Below are positions 1 through 15,500 of a stretch of 64,000 bases of DNA, piece after piece. Each line of letters starts with the position of its first letter. Position 1 is the first letter of the stretch. The notes under the pieces are model-generated. The model worked only from the letters and a program-made list of their open reading frames with translations. It was not told the DNA's origin and did not search any database. The position numbers and the translations under genes are program-made. Source of the DNA: Catonia carolina (taxonomy: Eukaryota > Arthropoda > Insecta > Hemiptera > Achilidae); the NCBI GenBank assembly GCA_035578175.1, contig JAQMRL010000002.1, positions 98,558,748-98,622,747 of the forward strand, read 5' to 3'.

Positions 1-364
1 TCCATCAAATACACTGCTAAAGGTATTTACAATCTTATCTCAGCAGATACTATTCTTGACATCGGCTGTACCATAAGGGTCCAATATTCTGAAACATACA
101 TTAAAACTGGCAGAACCAAGGTATGATTAAACTTTAAAATAGTCTTCTTCCACAGTTTACTGACTAATGTTTTCTCAAAGTGTGGGCTATATACACCTTT
201 CAAATTTTCAAACTTAATTTCTTTTTTTTTTTGTTTTATGTCCGACTCTTTTGCAATTACTGCTAATGCAGACAGTGAGAAGGATGATAGAAGGAGATGA
301 GCGATGAAAAACTATCATTTTAGAAAATTAAAAAAATAGAAAATATCAAAGATATTTTACTTAC
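1..364 (-). other. Intron (5' part) of the collagen gene
   Basis: No Gly-X-Y register in any frame. Bases 1-123 are open for 40 codons on the plus strand but match nothing recognised. About 240-310 resembles the tail of SINE-B (compare 53262-53330): TTTGCAATTACTG followed by AATGCAGA. Confidence 0.6.
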
Positions 365-571
365 AACAGGTCCTTCCCTTCCAAGAAGTCCAGGAGCACC
401 TTTTTCACCTTTACTTCCTTTGTAGCCATCAATACCTCGCTGTCCTTCAAGTCCAGATGGTCCTTCAGGTCCAAATTCTCCTTTTTCTCCTTTTACACCT
501 GGTAAACCCATTTCTCCACTGAGCAGGCTTCGACCTAGTTCTCCTCTGTCACCTTTTGTACCTTTGAATCC
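365..571 (-). CDS. Collagen IV exon, most C-terminal one in the window
   Basis: 207 nt, 69 codons, phase 0-0. Begins [10 protein letters not shown], has a break GRSLLSGEM, ends GREGPV. Acceptor AACTGGTAG, donor GTAAGT. The next exon must begin with a complete codon and lies left of the window. Confidence 0.94.
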
Positions 572-3500
572 CTACCAGTTAAACAAAAAAAAATCTGGGG
601 TGAAACACTCACATGACTTTCTTTTGCCAATGTAAATAATGAAAAACATAACCTTATTTTAATCACGAGTGAATAATGCTGTATGAAAATCAACCTCTGT
701 TGGACTTAAAATACAGAAAAAATTAAACTAAATTAAACTCTGTAGAAAAAAAGTTTTGAAAAATTTTGTGGTTACAAAATTTGCAGTAGCCAAACATTAT
801 GCTTATTGAAAATGTTAGAATGGTGGTTGAATAAAAACTACAAATTTTTATTATTAAAAAATAATAATAAATTAATATTTCCGTTCAAAATGTGTACACA
901 TTTTTCTGAGACCCTTGCTATTTAATATGTGGTGGATCAACAATATCTATTTTGCACCCTGCTATGGACTTGCTGGTTGATGGATCTGGCTCATGTGAAG
1001 ATGTGAGCTAGAATGCTAGAATGCTCTATAATGCTTTTTATGGTTGATAAGCTCTGCTGTGTGTCTTGCATCTTGTACTGAACATATCGATTATAGAGCG
1101 TGTTAACATGCAATACTTTATAATATAATCAGCTGGTTATATGTTCATAGGTTATAATTGTTATTGAAAGACCAAAAAAAAAAAGGCTGACAATATATAA
1201 CTGAGCTACAAGAGCAAGTATTGGCAACAATACTGGCAAGTCACTGGCTAGCTATGAAGTGGGTAGGGGGCAACGTGTATGTATGAGCAGAGCTCATCAG
1301 TTTTGAAAAATAGTATAGTCAAAAACAAACAAAATATATCACAATTTTTTAATGGAGCTCGAAAATATATTTAGAAATATTTTGCATAACATTTGCATGA
1401 GCATAATTTACATTCATAATTAATGTAATAAAAACAAGAGAAAGTAAAAAACAATAGAGCCTTACCGGACTTCCTTTAAGACCAGCATATCCTGTTCTTC
1501 CAGGTGGACCACGAGGCCCTTGATCCCCTGTCATTCCTGGATGTCCTGTAACGCCAGGTGGACCTTGAGGAGAAAATCCTCCAATTCCTGGTGGTCCCGG
1601 AAAACCTATTACTCCTGTATCACCTGTTAGACCTACATCTCCTTTCCAGCCATCAAATCCTAAAGAAAAGTAATTAATAGTAATGTAATATATCCATGAA
1701 ATCTTTTAATAAATCAATAGTACAGCAGAATAAAAATTATTGTCTTGATTTTTGGTGCTGTAATTAGATAATTGTAAACAATGTGCTGTACATGAGGTAT
1801 ATTACAACAAACATTTTATACAGAGTTACTCAAAATTTAACGATAATATGTTAGGAGCTGATTCAACAGCTAAAAAAAAGCTTATAAAAATTAATAAAAT
1901 TAGAAATTCAATACCTTGAATTTATTACTTACTTGAAGTACATACATTTTATTGTAATTTCATCTTTTTGACTTAATTCCTAATGACTTAGCTAATACCT
2001 AATAACTTAATTCAGCATTTAACAAAGTTACTTTATGTTAAATCTAAAAAGGTATTATTTTTTACCTCTAATTTTTGTGTTTTATGTATTAAAGCGTTTT
2101 ATTGACTTATGTTTATATGAATATATTTTCTTATTTTTAGCTATACATCAGCTCATGAGAGATATTTGTTCAATTCTGAATCTTTCTGTATAGATAGAAA
2201 CATTTCTGATCTTTCAGTTATGGTTTTTAAAGCTGCAATAAGTTCCAGTTTTAGTTCCCCCATGACATACTAAACAAAAATACTACTCTAACCACAGTCT
2301 TCAAAATTTTCATAGATGGTAAATACATAAATATCTCTCATTAAAATGACAAAATGATTGAAATTATTTTGTCATTGGTTATTGGTAGTGGCAAGGAAAG
2401 AGTTACCGAATACGTTTCACAATTACCAGCAGCCATTAGGGTGTTGGTACTGTCAATTAGACTGAGCCTCCTGCATGTGCAGTTGGTCAGCTCTTACATA
2501 CAAATTTAGCTTCCATGATTCTATTGTCTTGACCTCTGCCAATGCATGAAGCCATATGGGTCATCATGTAGCAAGATGGAAGAGGGTGAAAGGCAGGTTC
2601 TTGACACTTTAAACAGACCTTATTCAGGTAAGGTACAGGTAACCCTGACAGAAAGTTCTTTGGCCATGCAGGTTAGGGGTTAAAAATCCTTTGCTGAAAC
2701 AAAAGAGCTGTTACAAAACCAAAACCATAGCCTCAGATGAAGAGTAGGTATTATGGATTAAAGAAACAAAACATCCAAAGAAACAAAGAATTGAAAACTA
2801 GTTGTAAGATGGAGAGTCAGTGTCGTGCTGCACGCAATTAAAATGAAGGATACATCTAAAGAGATTTAAATCTGTTTTATGTGTAAGAGGATGGACAGCA
2901 CTAGCAACCAGCAAAGAGGACAGGATGAGGATTGTAGAGGAAGCTAAAAGCCAAAAGGGCTATAGAGCTACAAGAGGAATGACAAACTCATTCATAACAA
3001 ACAATACCAAAAAAACTAACACATCTTACCTCTTTCACCTTTTTGACCTTTAACTCCCTTTTCTCCTTTTTTATCAAGCATTGTCATTGAACTACCACTT
3101 TCACCCATTTCTCCTCTAGCTCCTGTATCTCCTGATATTCCTTTTCTGCCATGGAAACCAGGATAACCAGGGTCTCCTCGTAGATGAATTTTTGGTATTG
3201 GGGCATCATCTCCTTTTTCTCCATGTGTACCATTATACCCAGGTCGACCATCAAATCCTGGAATTCCTTGATCTCCATCAGCACCCTTTCAAAAACCAAA
3301 ACAGTTTATAAAAATGATTTTTTAAAAATTTTTATTCATTAAAACAAAAATTGAATTAAATTTCAAGAATCAGTTAAAACTACAAATTTGCTTATTGTAC
3401 GAGATTATAACAAAATTTTTTACTGGGGACACTGGAAGAAAACTAATAGCTGTAGTTCATGACTCAGTTCCCTGTTAATAAGAATGTTTTACACTTTCAA

Positions 3501-6500
3501 GGTGTGTCAAGAAAGCAACTTTGGAGGACTTTAGTGTTATTGGGATGCAGTTGTCACACAACCTGGCACTGATTAAACAAGTGACTGAGTAGAAAAACTT
3601 ACTGAATGACAAAACAGCAATTTTACTTAACTATTTAAATGAATTTATCTAAAAATTTTATTCTTTATTTAGAACAGCAGATATTTCTTTTTCATTGTTA
3701 GATTCAAACAACCTCCTTGATTCAGCCTGTTTTTTCTAAGACAAAATATACTGTGCTTCTTGCAAGACTATATTTTTTTTCAGGGCTTCTGCACAACCCG
3801 GTGAATCTTAAGGTTTAAATAATTAAAATTATTTTGGAATGATTCATTGTTGAGTTAATGTTAATCAAAAAATAGTTTAAACTATTTCCTACATACATGA
3901 GACACTCCTTGGTATTGTCTCTTTATTTCTGTTCTGATCTTACATGTTTTAGTAGTTTGATTATGAATGAGACAAACAATTGTTTATAACAATGTTTTTT
4001 GTGAGTTTGTTACAGCTCTAACTGTATCTTGTATTCCATATTCTACCCTTCTCTATCCAACCAATCCTCCTCATTCAAATTTCTGGTGTGTTTGTCATGC
4101 CACACTTGACCACACCTTAATTCCAAATGTCTACCATGTATATATGCTGTGCCCTAATGGATTTCAATTTATTATTTCCTTTGAACATTTCTTGCTCTCC
4201 ATCTTTTGTGCATGAATAAACCATTTTAAACGTTTTTTCTCGACTTCATCTATCATTGTGTTCAGTTTCCCTATGATCCCTGTCATTTCAGCATCCCAAA
4301 CTTGGTCATCCTAGAGATTTGACAACTCCTCCATAAGTAGTCCATCTCCACTGCATTTATCTTCTGCCTATTCCTCTTTGTCATTTCTGTCTCCAAGCCA
4401 TAAAGAAGAATGCTCTGAACCACTGATACATACAACATTTCATGTCATTTCTGATATTCCTAGACCAGAGCAAGGAATTCAGTCTCTGAGTCGCTTGTCT
4501 GGCCTGTTGCAGAGGTCTTTGTTTGAATTTCCCTCTTGTGTTACCGAACTTCCCAGATATCTGTATTCTCACATCTTCTGACCAAATTTCTTCCTATTTC
4601 CGGGTCCCTTGTCCACCTGCAACTACCAGATATTTGTCATTCTGAAATTGATCTTCTGTCAATTCCTTTCATATGTTACAGGAAGTTTTCTCATCATGTA
4701 ATCAATGTCATACTCATCTCCCACCAAACAAATATATAATATAAAACAAATATAATCATCCTCCACTGGAATGCTCACAGCCTTGCAACATTTTTCCAAT
4801 CTGACAAGATTGCTTCTATATATATTTTAAACAATGTTGAGGACAGGCAACATCTTTGGCATACATCCTTATCCATAAATAATGGTGGTGATATTTAAGT
4901 TTGTAATACTGTGTATGTTTATATTTATGTATGTATTTAGGCATACATTATACCTACCTTAATACCACGGTAACCTAGTGCTCCTGGAGAACCAGGTAAT
5001 CCTTTAGGTCCAGGATATCCTGGAAAACCTTCTGGACCAGGGAAACCTTTTGGACCAGGGTCTCCTCTGTCAGTAAACATCAGATTTGAGGGTGGATACA
5101 AAAGTGTTCCTCTTTCTCCTCGCTCACCCTGTTCTCCCTGGATTCCTAAAAGTAAAAAAGGCAATTAACATTTTTAGAAACTAATACTAAAGAAAATTCA
5201 ATTTCAAATACTCCAGAAAAAGAAATTTACTTTGTACGTTACACCAAAGAATCATATCAACTTTTGTAAATTAATTTATCCTTAGTAATCACATCAACTG
5301 CTACCCCTGCTACAGCAGTCAGTGTAACTGGCTTCCATGCTACGGATCTCAGATTTGGTTCCCAGTCAGGTCTGGTATCTTTTTATCACTCATTTTCATC
5401 TATCGCCATTCATAATTTGCAAAACAGTCCACTTTAAAAAAAACTGTTGGATCATCAGCTACTTAAATTGTTAGAGAACATTAAGTTTGTATGATAATTT
5501 TCCACATCCTTGCTAGGAACTGAACATGGGACCTTTGAATGCATTGCGGTTTGAGTAGTTCTCTTTCTTAAATCTATGCTCCCATGCACAGATTTTCCAT
5601 CAATATCGATTATTGGTTACGCAAACTTTCCAATTATCACAAAAAATGGGAAAAACTTTTATATTAATGAGTTTTTTTATTGTACTACGACAATGGCTAA
5701 CTCCTTAAGGTTTTTTGATGAGATATCATGCCAAACCATTCCCATTTCTAGATGCTTTTGGTGAGTTATCTTGCACTGTGCAACATCTGATTTAAACAGC
5801 TGTAAAACAAATAAAAGTTGTTTCACAAGTTGACTGTTAGGATTGATAGTATAAATGTTATCCCCAAAATGTTAACATTATAAATGTTATTATGTTGATA
5901 GTATATATGTTGGTAGTATAAATGTTTGATAGTCCTTTCTATTTGGATATCAATATTTAGATAGCTTTTTATTAGGATTTGATCTTTACGTAACAGTGAA
6001 TTTCATCCATGATGAGTAAATGTTTGTACTGATTCGAATATTGATAATTTACTAAGAGAAGCAAAATTTAGCGATTTTGATGATGATTCTGTTGAAAATA
6101 GTAATTATATTTTATGTGATAATGAACTATTGGACACTAAAAGTGAAATAGATGAAGACAAATTTACTGGTGGTGGTGATAAGATGAGTGTCAAATGTTC
6201 ATCAAATGTTCAAGGATGAAACGGGTAATTTAGATTGGGTTGAGCTTGAGAATAAGCAGGTTCCTATTTCATAATTAGAATTTATAAGAAATAATTCAAT
6301 TAAAAATAACACTGAGCTGAAGGATTTTATAGTTTTATGTTTTAATTATTGAAACTAAAAAGAAATTATGGTTTACACGAAAAAATGAAGCACTGAGAAT
6401 ATAAACCAGTGTAAAAAATTAAAGTGCTTAAAACATTGTTTCTCAAAGTGGGCGGGGGGGGGGGTGATGAAGGGTTTCGGGGGAGTTTAAAAAATAAATG

Positions 6501-9500
6501 AAGTTTTGTGTAGATTAAATAAATGAAGTGAAATATTCATTAATCAGAAAATTTAGTAAAATTTTCTTTAGGTAAAGTAAACCTCACTGACCTTCAGAGT
6601 GGCACTGAAACAAAATTTAAGGCATGTTCACTCAGGCCCTTCTGGATCAGTGTCCAAAAAGAATACCCTTCCTTGAGTGAAAATGCCTTAAAAGTACTCA
6701 TTCCCTTTGCTACTACATATTCTTGTGAAACTGGATTTTCTACTCATGCTGACATGAAGGGCAAATATCATTCAAGATTAGAAGTGACAAGAGAACTTAA
6801 GAGTTACACTGTAGGAACTGATGCCAAATTTCAAAAAGCTTTGTGCCAAGAAAAAACAGGCTTATCCATCACATTATAATAGAACACAAGAAAATGATCT
6901 GATGGTGGCTACCTAGATGCAGCGCTTCCAGCCCCCCGCACCCTGCAATGTTGCCAAATGTAGCAGTCAGCAAGCGATTCATTATTGTGCTGTCTCTGTG
7001 CTTCCTTCAGTTGGTTATTAAGTGTAGGTCGAGTCAGGTATTCGCTAGCTATCATTATTGTTATTTAAGTTTATAGAAATTTTGAAATATAGCAAAGTAT
7101 CGTGTAATAATCTAATGTCATATTCGTGTTTCTGGGCAATAAATAAAACCCTGTTCCAGTGATATTTTCAAAACAAAAACTATGTATTGTACTGTGAATT
7201 TTTTGTGTCATTTATAAAAATAACTTCTTGGAGTGAAAATTCTAGACCAACAAAGTGCGAACGAACGGATCACCGAGTTGAGTAAGTTATGGAGTCAATC
7301 TTATGTTTTTAGTCACATTTTAAAGTCATATAACTATTTTTTTCATCCGTAACCTATGACAAATAATATACAAAGTTGAAAATAAAATTCTGTATTTCAT
7401 AATGAAATAATAAAAAAATATATGTCACTGATTTCAAAAAAAAGTTATTCATTGTCAAACGCAAAAAAATGTTGCAAAATTTAGGTTGCTTAACTTTGTG
7501 CGCGCGCAACTGACGTAAAGGTCACACCATAATAATAACACATACATAGTAATAAAGTACGATTCATTAGGAATCTACAGTATTTTTTTGGATTTTTTTT
7601 GATTAAAAAGAGCTTAAGACGGCTAAGTTAAGGAGACATCTAAAAATCCTTCTGCGGGCAGCGATCTGGCAACAATGCTTCAGCTACCATCGGACCATTT
7701 TCATGCGTTCTGCCATAGTAGTCTTAACTTTTGTTTAGAATTATATTTAGCAATATGTACATTATTAAAAATACATGTACTAATATTTGTAATTATGTTT
7801 TTAATCATTTCAACACTGAAACCATTGTCTAAATAGGAACAGGCTTTACACATCTAATTTAAATAAGTAAAACAAATGAAACCAGTAAAAGTGTTATTCA
7901 AAAAATGCACACTTACATATATATATATATACAGGTATACAGTATATATAGGGGGGGGGGGGCACGGCTTGCAGTTAAACCGTATAGGGGGAGCTCAAAA
8001 TAAAAAGTTTGAGAACCACTGGTTTTAAAGATTAATCACTTTGTGGCCTTCATTTATGTACAAAACAATATTGTTCGGTGGTAATTTTTGTTTTGAATTA
8101 AATTATACCATTTTTAAAAATCTGAGAAATTGTAGTTCTTCATTAAATCATTCAGTATAGTTTTCAGCGGTACAAAAATTCCTTGGTCGTGGCCAAGTAT
8201 CTTGGAATAGCTGGAATAAACAGTAGTAAAAACAAATTTTAAAGAAACCTAAAAATATGACTATTCTATGTTACCTTAACAACTTTTATACCTCTAGCTC
8301 CTTCTATTCCATCTGTTCCATTTTGTCCTGGTGGTCCAGGGTATCCTTTACCACCTTTGAAACCTCTGACTCCAGGAAATCCAGGAAAACCTGGTGCTCC
8401 TGGTATACCATTTCGACCAGCATCACCTACTTCACCTTTTCTTCCTTTATATCCTGTAAAAATTCATTTTGTTTTATTAGTACAAAATGTCAAAACAGCA
8501 AAAACCTAACATGGTATTAACTTTACTAAATCAGACTGAAACCATTATAAACATTTTATAACTAAGGGATACATTTCGTAGTAATAGAAGAACTTTTTAT
8601 CATATCTTGTCCTCTCATATACAAAACCTCTGATATCTGGACCCATTTCGTAATAGGACTTCAACGTAATAGGACTTCAATAAGGGAGCTTATTGTTTGT
8701 TCTAATAATTTATTTTACATTAATCACATAAATAAAAAAAATCACTCACCTCAGTTAGAGAAAAAAATTATATTGTTGTAGTTATGACACGACTAACTAT
8801 AAAATAAACCTACATTATACAAAATTTATGACATTTTTATTAAAATATTAAATTTTTTTAATAAATAATACTCCTGATGAAATATTGTTTCATGTGTAGC
8901 ACTGTCAAGAATCATTCAGTAACAGAAACTTGCATGTTGGTGTGTCCACCACCATCAGAGGATATAAGATAATACAAAAATTAAACTAATTTATTATTAA
9001 GACTGAATGTTCAACAGCTTCTATAAAAGTTTAAATAAGTTAGTTTCAATTTGGTGGTCTTTTATAAACTCTGATGAGGGTGGACCAACCAAAACATATA
9101 AGTGTGTAAAATAATTGATTAAAGGAAAATTGAAGCAGTAGCAAAGAAGATTCAGTAATACAGTAATACTGAATTTCAGAATAAGATATGTTATTGCTTT
9201 TGTTTATTCAGCAGAATTTAATGATGCTATCTGATATAAAATTTCTTTTTCATCTGGACAATCCGATGCCTCATTTGTTAATCTTTTTTCGAATAACATC
9301 AGTCTGTGGTATTTAGAATTACATATAGAACAAGTAAAGCCTAAATAGTACTCACCAGGGACACAGACTCCACAATCATCCCCTCTCGGTCCTTTTAATC
9401 CATGCCATCCAGGGGTACCAGGTGTTCCAGGTACTCCAGGCTCTCCTGGAGGTCCTGGAATACCAAATTCTCCAGGGCCACCAGTGATGTTTTTCCCAAT

Positions 9501-12500
9501 TCCTGGTCTTCCTTTTTGACCTGAACAACAGTAAACCAAGTAAGTGTTTGTTTAAAATGAGTGTGAATAAGCATACATGAGGTTGTCAGGGCTAGATCTG
9601 GAGTTGATGTCATCAATATGGAATTAGGAGTTTGATGTGATGTGGGTACCTGAGGAGGAAGTCTGAAGGTCCTTTCCACATCAGTACCGTCTCAATTGAG
9701 ATTGGTCACTAATATGGCAAACTTCTTTACCACGAGCATGAAGAAATAAAGTATTTCAATCTGTCTGGCTCCAGTCCTTAATCTTTTGTAACTATGGCTT
9801 TTTTCTACCAAACCCTTACTTTTCTTCAACTTTGCTTTCCAATCAGTTGAACTTACTCAAATTCTCAGTGGTGCATTATGTGGCTAAGATATGAAATTTT
9901 CCTGATTTTAACCCTTGTGTGACTGATAGATTTTAGAATATTAACTCTTAGAACACTAATTCCGAGATCGCGCCGATAGACTTGTCTTTTTTTATCCAAA
10001 AAATTTGAAATTTTTATGAGACATTAAGAAAATTTCGAGAGATGTTAAAAAAAACAAACATGAAACTCTGGTTTTTTTTACACCAGTCAGCAAATTTATG
10101 AAAAATGTGTTGTAATTTATGCAAAGTCGCATGTTTTTGTCAAAATTTGGCAATAAATATTTTTTATTTTTATGTTTTTTAGTCTGGTATTACAGAAAAA
10201 TGTCTAGCAAAAAATTTGATATATCAAACGCCCTCATTTACCACACTATACGGCTCTAGCATATGTAAGCGTATGTATTAAAAGTGAATATGATAGCAGA
10301 TATGGCTACCTGCTGGATAAGGGTTAAACATAGTCGTTGTGATAATTCTTGGCAATACTTTTTCGATAGTTGTTTTGCTTGTCCAGCTTATCCTTAGCAT
10401 CTTACATAAAGCCACATTTTGAATATGTCTAGATTTTTGATGCCTTCTTGCTTAAGTGCCCATTCTGCAAGAAAATTTTAATAAAGACCTGGTATAGCTT
10501 TTCAAGGATATCAATGTTAATGCAGTGGACAACTTTGGTGGAGGATGCCTGAATGTTGATGGCTTTAAATTATGTAAATGTGGATGCCAGAGATGTAGCT
10601 TTGGAAAAGAAGCCAGAGGTTGACCTGATGAGAGAGAGTTTGTCAGATGATGAAGCTCAGAGACTTGAAGCTGGATGACTGAAAGGATAGGGTTGAATAA
10701 GAATTAGAAAGTAAAAAGCATTGGAAGGTGCAGTCTACTTGTTTACTAAACTCTTTACTGGTCATTCCCGAGTATACTCGGGATGACCTTAGGCGCCTCG
10801 AGAGGCACAAAAATACAACATATCAGTTACATACTACTGATTATTCTATTCTCTTTATAAAGGCCTACAGTTTGATTTAGTTGTTGCAGTTTTCTTATGA
10901 CATGCAAATTTTAAAACTTTTCATTCTTTTATTGTTAAATCACTAAACAATTAAATTTTGGTAATCACTGTAAAATTTTATAATAATTTCTAAAGTAGCA
11001 AAAGTATTATTTTCAACTCACCCATTATTCCAACGTCACCTCTGTCACCCGGTTGTCCTTTATGGCCATCTTGTCCTGATCTTCCATCTACTCCTCTTGG
11101 CCCAACTATTGTTAAACCTGGATAACCCTTTTCACCCAATATTCCTGGAGGTCCTGGAAAACCTTGCACACCTTGTAATCCCTTTGGCCCAGCAACTCCT
11201 GTATAAAATATCAAATGAGAGAATAGCCATCAACAATTATTTTAAAATAGTTATCAGTGTATTTAAACGAGTAAAGTACATACTATCGATGAGCATCTTG
11301 AATGAATGAAATCATCAAATAAAATAAGAATCAAAAATTATTTTTCAGAAGATGTGCTTTTTGGAGTAAGTTACTATATGTGATCCAGAAAAATTCAAAA
11401 ATCTGGCAAAACCAATAATACTCACTCCTCAATCACTGATTGCAGGAACTTAAAATATGATATAAATTGTATATACGATATAGATGATAATGATGACAGG
11501 AGTTTTTATAATGATTAAAAACTACACGTTCTATTTACTAGAACCCTTTTTGATGAAACCGTATGTGACTAATATAAGTACAGTACAGAATTGTACTACA
11601 CAGCGCAGTATTATGATCGATTTGCTGCTTTATGGGGATTTCACTTTTTGCAGTACTTTTTGGGACTACCTGGCTTGGATAACCTCGGCTCTACTGTACC
11701 AACTTGACACCAAATTATTAACCAATATTATGAAAGAAATTTGTTACTAACCGTCTACACCACGTTCTCCTTTGATAGATGTTCCTTTAGGACCCCTGCC
11801 CCCTGTTACACCTGGAGCACCTGGAGCTCCTGGTGGTCCAATAAATCCGCCAATACCTTTCCTTCCTGGACGACCTGATTCTCCGGGATAACCTTGCGGA
11901 CCTAAAACATAATTACATGTTGTTATTGGCATGTCATTTGGTTTTAATTTTTAGTAAATATGACATGAAGAAAATATTACCTTGTATTTAGTAGAGTACA
12001 CACTCAATTATTGAATATGTATTAGTCTAGCCCGTCCAGTAATCCACCAGGTTTGTTTTACTGAGTCTGAGGTAGTTGCTATATTACTGGCTGTCAATGC
12101 ATTAATTTCTTACTTTTTGTTACATTATGGCAGGAATAGAAAATTATATGATCTCAATTTGATTAAGTAAAATTATATGATCTCAATTTGATTAAGTAAT
12201 TTGATTAAGTAAGCTTATGAATATTATTATCATCAAACACATAAATATTATACACAAGTTTTATTTTCTTTAGTTTTTACATTTTGAGCATATCGCACTG
12301 TAATTTAGATACTGAAGCCACGAGATTGCCTTTTGCGTATGGATCGGCTGAGAGGAAGGGTAGTGAAAATACAACAGTGCTGCCAACCTCAACAGTCAGA
12401 CACTACTCATACATTTCACTACTGTGCAGTTCCTACATATATTTGGTAAGCTGTGGTTTATTCCAAGAAAATGTTTTCTTCATAAATCTTATAAGAAATA

Positions 12501-15500
12501 AATGTGACCTGTAATATTGGCTATAACTTAATTACATGACTAGAAATGTTTGATTTACTGTATTCCTGTTTATTATTCCTGTTTATTACCTTATTCCATT
12601 GAAACAAAATTTTCTATGTGTGATTCTCCTTCATTACTACCGCTGTCACCGGCGTCTTCACTATCAGTTTCTCTAGTATCACCTAACCGTTTTCTATTTT
12701 TACCAAGGTCAAAAAAACTGTTGAAGAATAGCTTCTTCACGTCTTTAATTTCCTTCTTTATTTTTCAAATTGTGGAAAGAGAAACGTCACAGTAGTTAGC
12801 CACTCGCTCATGGCTTTTGGTAAGAGGCAGGGGAAAGGTATTTTTGTTTAGCTTTAACTTCACAGCATTTTATTACACTGCATATTAGATTTCGTTCAGC
12901 TCTGCGAGTAGTCTGCCCACGTTTTCCAGAAACTAACATTTCTGTTTACGGTAACAATCAGTTATATTGGTACAGTTAACCTACAAAAGGTTCTGTGATA
13001 TACTGTATTTTATGCTCTGGGTATAGTATAAGATGTTATGTTTGTTGTACTGAAATTAAAGCAGTCGCACATGCGCACTGATGCTATCCCCCTTTACCCC
13101 TCGTCGCAAACAAGGGCAAACTCGTGACTCAGTAACTATACACTCTAAGAATTTTAAAATAAAATATGGTCAGATAAATCATACATCTAAAACACAAAAT
13201 CTGGCCCGATGTATTGTAAATAGAAAATCTGTTTGTCCTTAAACACTGAGTTCTATTGAATGAGTTTTGAAAATACTTTTCACATCATTGTAAAGAGAAC
13301 ACTTTCGGGATTCTGCAAAAATCCAGCTTATTAAAATTACTAAAAGCTGTAATGAGAGTGGTAATTATAGCGAAGGCATTAGAAAGTTCAGTTTGTTTTG
13401 AACGGGAATTATTTATTTAAATGCATAGCTTATTTCATAAATAACACTGACATAAAACATCATGACTTAAGGCTATAAGTATTAATGTAATATTGTGAAA
13501 ATTATTGTTAAGAATAAATTAGTATTCATCATCATCATCATTATCCCTATTACAAGTTTCCTCGGGTCAGGCCCAACACAGCTCTCTCTCATTGAACCAT
13601 CTCTCCTCCATTGATCTTCCATTGCATCATTTTTCCAATTTATCCATAACTGAACACATCCACTCCACTCTAGGTCTATCAATTTCCCTTTATTTTATCC
13701 CTTTATTTATTTTTACTTTCTCTTGCCTATATGAATATATAGGAAGAAAAGTATTGTTTTCATGTCGATTTTTCTTTTCTTTTTCATTCCATCTCTAAGT
13801 ACAGCATCCATTCAATAGTATTCCCTGTGAAATTTTTTTATACGTTTTAAATATTATGAAGAACCCAAATAACTAGTTTAAAATCATTACCGATATCTCC
13901 CTGACGTCCTGTAGCCCCTTGTTGTCCACCAGATAAGGATGGATCATAAATACCCGGTATACCAACAGGTCCTTGAAGTCCAGGAATTCCTTCATTACCC
14001 AGTTCACCAGGCTCACCCTTTAACATTTACAAAATATGTTTTACACAAAGAACCAATATCTAGATAAAAATATAACAAAATAAAATTTTTCTTGTATTAC
14101 AATAGGCTTCCCATCACATTCAAAGCCTAAATAATAAAATTTTTAGAAAATGTTTAAACTGCGTTTGGTGGAGGGATGTCATTATTCACTAATGATATGA
14201 GAAACAATGACTTGATATGAGTAAAGACATGATATGACCAGTGGCAGATTAAGCATCAAGTTTGTGGAGGGGTGGGGGTCCGTGGTCCTTCCCCGGGAAA
14301 ACAATTTAAAAATGCACATCTTAAAAACATGTTTTTGCGCATTTCTGAGCCTAAATTTTTTAATTATACTGTTACAACAGACAAAATGGAACAATTTTAA
14401 ACATTTAAGAAATTCAACAATGGGGAAAACCACCAATTGTTTATTAATTGTTACCAATTGTTTATTGTAATGATTACTATTGTCAATTTGAAATTTGTTA
14501 AATTACGAAAGGGGGAAAATCAAGAAACAAATTACATACTACACAATAGTTTATCTGCGTAAAATAAACTGTTGAAATACGCTGTGAATAAGTACATCTT
14601 TACACAAAAACGAACCAGTGTTTAGTTTTAAAAGTACAAAGAAATTGTGTTAAGCTGAAATATGTCGTAGCACAAATAAAATTTTACGTCAAATATCAAT
14701 ATTTACAAAACTATTCAATATGTATCGTCTAGTAATAATAGCACAGTACAAGCTCACTAATCTGAACCAATAAAAACCGCAACTATTCGGATTACTGAAA
14801 AGTTTGGATTTGGAAATTTTTGTCTACAAGGCAATATTCATGTTTAAAATGAGTAAAATACAATTGTTTATGTTGGAATAAACTAATTTAATAATAATAT
14901 AGGTACAATAACTTGATCTTACTTGTTTTCTCACAAAAAAAAGTCACATTATAAGAAATAAATTAATAATAAAACAATTGGTAAACATAGGTAGTACATA
15001 CAGTATAATCAAAATATATACAGTTAATTATGTTACAATAACCTAATTAATTATTTAAAATATGCATTAACCTTTATTCTTTCACAAAAAAGTCATTTAT
15101 TTCCTTCTGTTTCTTGTAAGTCAAACTTTGTTTGAATGCTTCATCTCGAAGCTGCATAAGCAATAATATTTTATGAAACGGCTTTTTGGTTTCCTTAGCC
15201 CACTAACTAATAAGTGTATAGACACTTATTAAAACTTGCAACTGCCACTTCGTGTTTTATTTTATTTTCCGGCAGTTTTTTGTCAACGTCATCATCGTCA
15301 TCATCATCATCATCATTATTACTATTACCATTCTGCAGAATCATGTTCATAACTCCTGCGTCTGATTACTGTATTAATAAATTCAATAAATAATCGTACC
15401 ATAGGAAATCATCATCGTTACATAAAAACAACTTCTTCTGGAATAGGTCTGATTACTGGAGGGTTCGTATTAGCGAGCTTGAACTGTATAATGGGATCGA

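Noticed and set aside
8257..8520. Plus-strand Ser/Thr-rich frame
   Set aside because: Antisense shadow of the collagen exon at 8292-8453.
11097..11309. Plus-strand Leu-rich 70-codon frame
   Set aside because: Complement of a collagen exon.
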